Assembly (NCBI GenBank): GCA_039815145.1
Contig: JBCBZW010000033.1
Coordinates: 1-45,360, forward strand
Source: Pseudomonadota bacterium
Lineage (GTDB): Bacteria; Pseudomonadota; Gammaproteobacteria; Steroidobacterales; JBCBZW01
DNA length: 45,360 bases
Reading direction: 5' to 3'
The first letter of the stretch is position 1. Each line of letters starts with the position of its first letter. The position numbers and the translations under genes were made by a program. The notes beneath the pieces were generated by a model, which did no database searches, was not told the DNA's origin, and saw nothing but the letters and a program-made list of their open reading frames with translations. Below are positions 26,488 through 32,776 of this stretch, one piece after another.

Positions 26488-28461
26488 GTGGCCCTTTCCT
26501 GGACTCGCGTTGCTGACCTGGACGAGCTGCCCAACGGTCGCGTCAAGACCGTCACCGTCGGCACCCGCTCGATGGCCCTGGTGCACTTCGACAACCAATA
26601 CGCCGCCATGGACAACCGCTGCCCCCACCAGGGAGGTCCCCTCGGCGAAGGCTCCATCGAGCGCGGCGTCGGTGGTGAATGCTGGCTGCGCTGCCCCTGG
26701 CACGGGTGGGACTTCCACCCGCTCACGGGACAACCGCCCGGTGGCCACGAGGACAGCGGCCAGGAGATGTTCCCCGTCGAGGTTCGCGACGACGGCATCT
26801 ACGTCGGCGTGGAGGTCGAGCCGCCGCACACTCGCACGGTCACGGACGTGATGGCCGAGACGATGGTCAACTGGGGCGTGAAGCGCGTCTTCGGCATGGT
26901 GGGCCATTCCAACCTCGGCCTCTCCGACGCCCTGCGCCGGCGGGAGGTGGACGACGAGCTCAGCTACATCGGGATTCGCCACGAAGGGGCTGCCTCCTTC
27001 GCCTGCTCCGGCTACGCCAAGCTCTCCGGCAAGCCCGCCGCCTGCTTGACCATCGCCGGTCCGGGGGCCACCAACCTGATGACCGGCCTGTGGGATGCCA
27101 AGGTGGACCGGGCGCCGGTCCTGGCCCTCACCGGTCAGGTGCAGGTGCAGGTGTTCGGGCCCGGCGCCTTCCAGGAGATCGATCTCGCCACCGCCTTCGC
27201 ACCCGTAGCGCGCTTCAGCCAGGCCGTGCTGCACAGCTCCAACCACGCGGAGCTCATGTCCCTCGCGTGTAAGAACGCCATCGTCGAGCGAGACGTGGCC
27301 CACCTGATCTTCCCGGACGACGTGCAAACCCGCCCCGCCGCGGAGGACGCCCCGGCCGGATCGCCTGCCGGACGGCTGGGGGATCACGCCATCGCGCCCG
27401 CGGCGGACGCCCTCGATCAGGCGGTGGAACTGATCCGCCGCGCCGAGCGACCGATGATCGTCGTCGGCTACGGCGCGCGCGATTGCATGGCGCCGATCGT
27501 GCGCCTCGCCGAGCGGCTGCAAGCGCCCGTGGTCACCACCTTCAAGGGCAAGGGGCAGATCCCCGATGCGCACCCGAACGCCGCGGGCGTGCTCGGGCGC
27601 TCGGGAACCCCCATCGCCAGCTGGTTCATGAACGAGTGCGACCTGATCATCGCCTTAGGCTCGTCCTTCTCCAACCACACGGGCATCGAAGCGAAGAAAC
27701 CCATCATTCAGGTGGATTTCGAAGCGATGCAGCTCGGCAAGCTCCACCCGGTGGAGGTGCCGATCCTCGGCGAGATCGCCCGCACCACGGAGCTCATCCT
27801 GGAGGCGCTGCCGAGCGAACTTAGCGTGCAGGACCAGCGCCCGGAACTGGCCCAGCGCTGGGCGGCCTGGCGGGAGGAGAAGGAGGGGCGTGCCAAGGAC
27901 GACAACCTCCACGGCGTGAACTCCGCGGCTATCTTCGCCGCCCTCACCCGCCTGGCGCCCGAGGATGCGGTGATCGCCGTCGACGTTGGCAACAACACCT
28001 ACTCTTTCGGTCGCTACTTCGAGTGCGCCGGCCAGGCGGTGCTCATGTCCGGCTACCTAGGCTCGATCGGCTTCAGCCTGCCAGCGGCCATCGGCGCCTG
28101 GTGCGCCACCCAGGACTTCGATGAGCATCGCGGACGCAAGGTGATCTCCGTCTCCGGCGACGGTGGCTTCGGCCAGTACCTGGCCGAGTTCACCACGGCC
28201 GTGAAGTACGGCATGAACATCACCCACATCCTGCTCAACAACGGCGAACTCGGCAAGATCTCCAAGGAGCAACGCGCCGGGGAGTGGGAGGTGTGGCAAA
28301 CGTCCCTGCACAATCCGAGCTTCGCGGCTTACGCCGAGCTATGCGGCGGGCTCGGCCTGGAGGTGCGCGCTCTCGACGATCTGGACGCGGCCATGCGCAA
28401 GGCCCTCGCCCACGACGGCCCCGCCCTGCTCGAAATCATGACCGATGCCGAGCTCGTGTAG
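26488..28461 (+). CDS. Rieske [2Fe-2S] domain fused to a thiamine-diphosphate enzyme
   Basis: 657 residues. The N-terminal 110 residues are a Rieske domain: Cys45-x-His47 (RCPHQGG) and Cys69-x2-His72 (CPWHGW) ligate a [2Fe-2S] cluster. From about 115 it is a full ThDP enzyme of the acetolactate synthase/pyruvate oxidase/sulfoacetaldehyde acetyltransferase type: catalytic Glu166 (RHEGAAS), GPGATNLMTGL, a central domain (LIIALGSSFSNHTG) and the ThDP/Mg motif from SGDGGFGQ to LLNNGEL. Such enzymes cleave C-C bonds next to a carbonyl. A fused Rieske cluster suggests electrons leave or enter the reaction, as in oxidative decarboxylation, but the substrate is unknown. The start is a GTG at 26488 with AGGAG six bases upstream. 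It is the first large gene of the operon. Confidence 0.9.
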   Translation: MALSWTRVADLDELPNGRVKTVTVGTRSMALVHFDNQYAAMDNRCPHQGGPLGEGSIERGVGGECWLRCPWHGWDFHPLTGQPPGGHEDSGQEMFPVEVRDDGIYVGVEVEPPHTRTVTDVMAETMVNWGVKRVFGMVGHSNLGLSDALRRREVDDELSYIGIRHEGAASFACSGYAKLSGKPAACLTIAGPGATNLMTGLWDAKVDRAPVLALTGQVQVQVFGPGAFQEIDLATAFAPVARFSQAVLHSSNHAELMSLACKNAIVERDVAHLIFPDDVQTRPAAEDAPAGSPAGRLGDHAIAPAADALDQAVELIRRAERPMIVVGYGARDCMAPIVRLAERLQAPVVTTFKGKGQIPDAHPNAAGVLGRSGTPIASWFMNECDLIIALGSSFSNHTGIEAKKPIIQVDFEAMQLGKLHPVEVPILGEIARTTELILEALPSELSVQDQRPELAQRWAAWREEKEGRAKDDNLHGVNSAAIFAALTRLAPEDAVIAVDVGNNTYSFGRYFECAGQAVLMSGYLGSIGFSLPAAIGAWCATQDFDEHRGRKVISVSGDGGFGQYLAEFTTAVKYGMNITHILLNNGELGKISKEQRAGEWEVWQTSLHNPSFAAYAELCGGLGLEVRALDDLDAAMRKALAHDGPALLEIMTDAELV

Positions 28462-28464
28462 GGG

Positions 28465-28704
28465 ATGGAAGCGTTCGTCCGCGCAGCCCTGCTCGCCACC
28501 GCCGTCTACGCGCTCCTGGGGGCGCTGTTCGGCCTGTGGTTCGTCAGCGCTGGCCATCGGCGCCTGGACCAGGCGCCGATGAGCGTGTGGGGGCGCATCA
28601 TGATCTTCCCCGCCAGCGCCGCCCTGTGGCCACTTCTGCTCGTCCGTGTGCTCACCGTGCGCGTACCCTTGAACGCCGTCGACGGAGGCGACATCGCCCC
28701 ATGA
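28465..28704 (+). CDS. Small two-span membrane protein
   Basis: 79 residues with two hydrophobic segments (ALLATAVYALLGALFGLWFV and MIFPASAALWPLLLVRVL) joined by a short polar loop containing SAGHRRLDQ. The start is 3 bp after the Rieske-ThDP stop, and its own stop overlaps the next start (ATGA, 28701-28704). No family is recognised. Position suggests a membrane subunit or assembly factor of the redox system. Confidence 0.72.
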   Translation: MEAFVRAALLATAVYALLGALFGLWFVSAGHRRLDQAPMSVWGRIMIFPASAALWPLLLVRVLTVRVPLNAVDGGDIAP

Positions 28705-28865
28705 TGCAAGCTCACCGCCACTGGCATCTGGCGCTCTGGTTGCTCCTCGGACCCACCATGCTGCTCGTCATCTGGTTCGCCCTGGCGCTGCGTCCGCCCG
28801 CCGCGGTCAACGACTCGCTGCCCCCCAGCCTCACCACCGCACTCGACGAGGCGACTGATGAGTGA
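28701..28865 (+). CDS. Small single-span membrane protein
   Basis: 54 residues; one transmembrane helix (LALWLLLGPTMLLVIWFALAL) after a short His-rich start (MMQAHRHWH), then a polar tail. Starts within a 4-bp overlap with the previous gene and overlaps the next gene by 8 bp (28858-28865). The tight overlaps on both sides support it as a real gene despite its size. Histidines near the membrane could bind a cofactor, but this is not shown. Confidence 0.65.
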   Translation: MMQAHRHWHLALWLLLGPTMLLVIWFALALRPPAAVNDSLPPSLTTALDEATDE

Positions 28866-29934
28866 GGGCTACGGCGCCGTCGGCTGGAACGGTTTCAAGC
28901 GACGCTACGACCTGTCGATCGCTGGCGGCGCGATCACCTATCTGGTCGTCTTTGTTGCGGTCACACTCCTGACCCGGCCCGCCGATCAACCGATGGCGGA
29001 GCTGCAGCTGCTGATCCGCGCCTTCGGCAGCCTGTCCTTTTTGATGCTGACGCTGATTCTGTGCATCGGCCCCTTGGCACGCTTCAGCCCCCGCTTCAAA
29101 CCCATGCTGTACAACCGTCGTCATCTCGGCGTCACGACGTTCTTCATCGCCCTGGTGCACGCCATCGCGGTGTTGATTTGGTACCACGGCTTCGGCGTGA
29201 TCGACCCGATCACGTCGCTCTTCGTCTCCAATCCACGCTACGACTCGATCGCGGGCTTCCCCTTCGAGAGCCTCGGCGCCCTGGCGCTCGCCATCCTCTT
29301 CCTGATGGCGGCGACCAGCCACGACTTCTGGAATGCCAACCTCGGCCCGGCCCTGTGGAAGGCCTTGCATATGGGCGTGTACCTGGCCTACGCCGCACTG
29401 GTCGGCCACGTAGCCCTGGGGGTGATCCAGTTCGAGAAGGACCCGCTCTACGTGACCGCTCTCGGGGCCTCGGTGGTCACCGTCACGGCCCTGCACCTGG
29501 CGGGTGCGTTTGCCAGCGCGCAGGGCAAACGCTCGCCGGCCGCCGACGGGTGGCTGGACGCCGGGCCCGCGCTCGAGATCCCCGACACACGCGCCGTGAT
29601 CCTGACACCGCCCGAGGGCGAGCGCATCGCCGTGTTCCGCGACGGCCTGCAGGTGATGGCCGTCTCCAACGTGTGCCGCCACCAAGGGGGCCCCCTGGGC
29701 GAGGGGCGCATCCTGGACGGTTGCGTCACCTGCCCCTGGCACGGCTTTCAATACGATCCCGCGAACGGGCGCTCCCCGCCACCCTTCAACGAACGTATCG
29801 CCACCTACCAGACGCGCTCGGCGGATGGACGCATCTGGGTGAACCCACAGGGTAATCCTCCCGGCACACCGGTCGCCCCAACCCTTCTGCCGGCAGCAAA
29901 GGCAGACCAACAGCCCCCGGAGCGCCAGCCGTGA
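28858..29934 (+). CDS. Ferric-reductase/MsrQ-like haem membrane domain fused to a Rieske domain
   Basis: 358 residues. About six membrane spans cover residues 18-220. His101 (LVHAIAV), His171 (ALHMGVY) and His184 (VGHVAL) fit the haem-ligand pattern of ferric-reductase-like proteins; the last two are 13 apart, as in MsrQ. After residue 240 there is a complete Rieske domain: Cys273-x-His275 (CRHQGG) and Cys292-x2-His295 (CPWHGF). So one chain can carry electrons between a membrane haem and a [2Fe-2S] cluster. Family members normally have a C-terminal FAD/NAD domain or none at all, so this arrangement is unusual. It overlaps neighbours on both sides (8 and 4 bp) in the operon. Confidence 0.88.
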   Translation: MSEGYGAVGWNGFKRRYDLSIAGGAITYLVVFVAVTLLTRPADQPMAELQLLIRAFGSLSFLMLTLILCIGPLARFSPRFKPMLYNRRHLGVTTFFIALVHAIAVLIWYHGFGVIDPITSLFVSNPRYDSIAGFPFESLGALALAILFLMAATSHDFWNANLGPALWKALHMGVYLAYAALVGHVALGVIQFEKDPLYVTALGASVVTVTALHLAGAFASAQGKRSPAADGWLDAGPALEIPDTRAVILTPPEGERIAVFRDGLQVMAVSNVCRHQGGPLGEGRILDGCVTCPWHGFQYDPANGRSPPPFNERIATYQTRSADGRIWVNPQGNPPGTPVAPTLLPAAKADQQPPERQP

Positions 29935-30689
29935 GCGACGACAACGACTACTTCATCGGCTACGCCGCCGAAACACCCGCGCGCGACCGACGCTTCATGC
30001 TCCGGCTCGGTCTCAGCCTGACCTTGGGCTGCGGCGCGCTTGGCGCCGGCCTGGCCGCCTTCCAACGCCAGCCAGGCAACGGCACCTGGGACGTCGAAGA
30101 TCGGCAATGGCAGGGCGTCGTCCACGCGGATCCCTTCCCTATGCTGCGCACGCGAGACGTGGACGGCACCGTGCGCAGCCTCTGGTTGGTATGCCCCTTC
30201 AAATGCGGCGTGCGCACGATCGTGAGCGCCTACGACGGCCAGGCGGTGACCCTGCGCGGTAGCCTCATCGCGCGCGATGGCTTCTACATGCTGGCCGCCG
30301 CCGAGGGCTCGGATTGGATCGCGCCGGCATCGTCGACCGCGGAGCCCGCATTAGGGTTACCGGCAGCGGAGTCGCTCGAACGCGTGACGCTGGTTGGCGA
30401 GATCCTCGACATGAAGTGCTTCGCGGGCGCCATGCGTCCGTCCACGGGCAAGCCGCACAAGGCCTGCGCCTCCCTGTGCATTCGCGGCGGCGTTCCGCCG
30501 GCGTTGTTCGCCCGTGATCGCCGCGGTGCCTATCGGCCTCTGCTGCTGGTGGACGAAAACGGCGAGGCGCACAGTCCCGAGCCCCTGCTCCCCCTGGTCG
30601 CCGATCCGGTGCGTATCGAGGGCCAGCTCCTGCGCCGTAAGGACACCCTGTTCCTCAGCTCACCTATCGCTGACATTCGTCGAACCTAA
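29931..30689 (+). CDS. Membrane-anchored Cys-rich protein of unknown function
   Basis: 252 residues starting at a GTG overlapping the previous stop by 4 bp. One transmembrane helix (about 22-44) is followed by two similar beta-rich segments, each ending near a small OB-like strand pattern (VTLRGSLIARDGFYML and VRIEGQLLRRKDTLFL). Cysteines are at 88 and 92 (CPFKC) and at 163, 179 and 183, the latter with His176 inside DMKCFAGAMRP and KPHKACASLC. The clustering suggests a metal, haem or disulphide centre outside the cytoplasm. I know this Cys motif only from uncharacterised proteins. Its place next to the haem-Rieske protein implies a role in the same electron path. Confidence 0.82.
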   Translation: MSDDNDYFIGYAAETPARDRRFMLRLGLSLTLGCGALGAGLAAFQRQPGNGTWDVEDRQWQGVVHADPFPMLRTRDVDGTVRSLWLVCPFKCGVRTIVSAYDGQAVTLRGSLIARDGFYMLAAAEGSDWIAPASSTAEPALGLPAAESLERVTLVGEILDMKCFAGAMRPSTGKPHKACASLCIRGGVPPALFARDRRGAYRPLLLVDENGEAHSPEPLLPLVADPVRIEGQLLRRKDTLFLSSPIADIRRT

Positions 30690-30721
30690 GCCACCTACAC
30701 GCGCCTGACCGAGAACACGCC

Positions 30722-32338
30722 ATGAAGAAGACAGCCATCCTCGACTGGTCCTCCCTTGCCGACCGCGACCCCACCTACGCCCTGGTCGCCAACGTCGACC
30801 TCGTCGTGGTGCGCTTCGACGAGCGCGTCTCCGTGCTCTACGGCCGCTGCGCTCACCGCGGCGCGCTGATGTCGGACGGTCATATCGACGGCGACAATCT
30901 GATCTGCGGCGTGCACAACTGGGACTATCGCTACGACACAGGGGTGAGCGAGTACAACAACGCGGAGACCCTGCCCAAGTTCTCCGCGTGGGTAGACGAG
31001 GGCAAGGTCTGGGTGGACGAGGATGAGATCGCCGCCTGGCACGACGCCAACCCGCAACCCTATCGGCGCGATGAGTACCTCGGCCTCTACGCTGACCCCG
31101 TCGGCGCGGAGGAGGAGCCGCACGTCAAGCTGATCCAGCACTACGCCGAACACGGCCTGTCGCAAACCGGCCACCACGGGATGACCGCCGCCATGGGCGT
31201 CCCACGCCAGGAACTGCCCAGTTGGGACGACCTGCAGTTCATCACGGCGCAACTCCATCGCCTGCCCCTCCTGGACGATGAGGCCGTCGCCACGGAGACG
31301 GTCATCGGCCCCGAGGCAGCCAAGCCCCTGCGCCTGGAGATTCCGCTCTTCGTGTCGGACATGAGCTTCGGCGCCCTGTCGGAAGCGGCCAAGGTCTCGC
31401 TGGCCCGCGGCGCGGAGCTGGCGGGTACGGGCATCTGCTCCGGCGAGGGCGGCATGCTGCCGGAGGAGCAGGCCGAGAACTCACGCTATTTCTACGAGCT
31501 CGCGTCGGGCCGCTTCGGCTGGCACATGGACAAGGCGCGCCAGGTGCAGGCCTTCCACTTCAAGGGGGGCCAGGGCGCCAAAACCGGCACCGGCGGCCAC
31601 CTGCCCGGGGCCAAGGTGCAGGGCAAGATCGCCGAGGTGCGCGGGCTTACGCCCGGCACCGCCGCCATCTCACCGCCTCGCTTCCCCGATTGGACGGAGC
31701 TGAGCCAAATCCGTGACTTCGCGAACGAGGTGCGCGAGGCGAGCGGTGGTATTCCGATCGGCTACAAGCTCTCCGCCCAACACATCGAAAAGGACATCGA
31801 TGCGGCACTCGAGGTGGGCGTGGACTACATCATCCTCGACGGCCGCGGCGGTGGCACGGGCGCGGCGCCCCTGATCTTCCGCGACAACATCTCCGTGCCC
31901 ACGATTCCAGCCCTGGCCCGTGCCCGCCGCCACCTCGATGGCCTCGGCCGCGACGACGTCACGCTGGTCATCACCGGCGGCTTACGCAAGCCTGCCGACT
32001 TCGCCAAAGCGCTGGCCCTCGGCGCCGATGCGATCGCCGTCTCCAACGCAGCCATTCAGGCCATCGGCTGCCTAGGCATGCGCGCCTGCCACACCAACAA
32101 CTGCCCGGTCGGTATCGCCACCACTAACCCTGAGCTGACCGCCCGCCTGGAGATCGAGCGCTCGGCCGAACGCCTCGCGCGCTTCTTCAGCACCAGCGTG
32201 GACCTGATGAAAATCCTCGCCCGCGCCTGCGGCCACCGCTCGCTCGCCGAGTTCCGGCGTGACGACCTGGTGACCTGGAAGGAGTCGATGGCGCGCCTGG
32301 CTCACGTGAACTTCGGCGGCGACGCACCTTCCCCCTGA
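30722..32338 (+). CDS. Rieske domain fused to FMN-binding glutamate synthase-type domain
   Basis: 538 residues. The first 100 residues form a Rieske domain with Cys43-x-His45 (RCAHRG) and Cys62-x2-His65 (CGVHNW). From about 130 the chain matches the glutamate synthase central/FMN domain: SDMSFGALSEAAK, GEGGM, KGGQGAKTGTGGHLPG, and ILDGRGGGTGAAP for FMN phosphate. Cys450-x5-Cys456-x4-Cys461 has the exact spacing of the glutamate synthase [3Fe-4S] cluster. The glutamine amidotransferase and C-terminal GXGXG domains are absent, so it cannot by itself be an ordinary glutamate synthase. The reaction is unknown: perhaps amination or oxidation using electrons from the Rieske centre. Last gene of the operon, 32 bp after its neighbour. 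Confidence 0.9.
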   Translation: MKKTAILDWSSLADRDPTYALVANVDLVVVRFDERVSVLYGRCAHRGALMSDGHIDGDNLICGVHNWDYRYDTGVSEYNNAETLPKFSAWVDEGKVWVDEDEIAAWHDANPQPYRRDEYLGLYADPVGAEEEPHVKLIQHYAEHGLSQTGHHGMTAAMGVPRQELPSWDDLQFITAQLHRLPLLDDEAVATETVIGPEAAKPLRLEIPLFVSDMSFGALSEAAKVSLARGAELAGTGICSGEGGMLPEEQAENSRYFYELASGRFGWHMDKARQVQAFHFKGGQGAKTGTGGHLPGAKVQGKIAEVRGLTPGTAAISPPRFPDWTELSQIRDFANEVREASGGIPIGYKLSAQHIEKDIDAALEVGVDYIILDGRGGGTGAAPLIFRDNISVPTIPALARARRHLDGLGRDDVTLVITGGLRKPADFAKALALGADAIAVSNAAIQAIGCLGMRACHTNNCPVGIATTNPELTARLEIERSAERLARFFSTSVDLMKILARACGHRSLAEFRRDDLVTWKESMARLAHVNFGGDAPSP

Positions 32339-32497
32339 GCTGAGCCACCCTTTCTACCTCTCCTCGCCGGCGCGCATTGCCGGCGGGCTCGCTTGGCGCA
32401 TCTGCCACTCGCGCCCTCTGTCGCCGTCTTAGCGTTGCACCTGGCTGCCCGCCGACCCCCGCGATTGCGCACATTCAAGCGGTGACATGGATTGCGC

Positions 32498-32650
32498 GCA
32501 ACAGCGTCTCCGTTCATGCGCTTCGCAACATTTTAGTGTTTTCAGCAACATACCCTCTGACACGCTACAATTTAGCTACAAAAGCAACACTTTCGCTTGC
32601 ATAACAACAAACCACCTCCATATGCTCGGCCGCACTGGAGAGAATGTTGC
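32498..32650. repeat. Cluster of GCAACA repeats upstream of the TonB receptor
   Basis: GCAACA occurs at 32498, 32525, 32545 and 32584 on the plus strand and once inverted (TGTTGC, 32645-32650) within 153 bp. The first spacings are 27, 20 and 39 bp, so they are not a strict array. They could be half-sites for a regulator of the receptor gene at 32777, but may be chance in an A-rich stretch. Confidence 0.4.
32597..32626 (+). promoter_or_regulatory. Candidate promoter of the TonB receptor gene
   Basis: TTGCAT (32597-32602) and TATGCT (32621-32626) with an 18-bp spacer give a weak sigma-70 match inside the AT-rich region. It would leave a leader of about 145 bases before the ATG at 32777. Confidence 0.28.
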
Positions 32651-32776
32651 GAATACACCAATGATTTTTAGCGGCAAAACAGATAGAACGATATCTTTCG
32701 TTGCCTTTTCACAACACTCTTCAGGCCTAGCCACGTCACATCCCGCTCGCAAGGTGGGAGCCGGAGGAGTCTAGAG

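Larger units (their letters stand above)
32339..32776. other. 438-bp intergenic region upstream of the TonB receptor
   Basis: Just after the Rieske operon is a GC hairpin (CGCCGGC/GCCGGCG, 32365-32371 and 32379-32385) without a T-run, a weak terminator at best. From about 32520 to 32720 the composition drops well below the genome average, typical of a promoter region. No gene is supported. Repeats and a promoter candidate are listed separately. Confidence 0.6.

Noticed and set aside
26380-27573. A long minus-strand frame opposite the Rieske-ThDP gene
   Set aside because: Antisense to a gene with two intact conserved domains; product is unstructured Arg/Gly/His-rich sequence.
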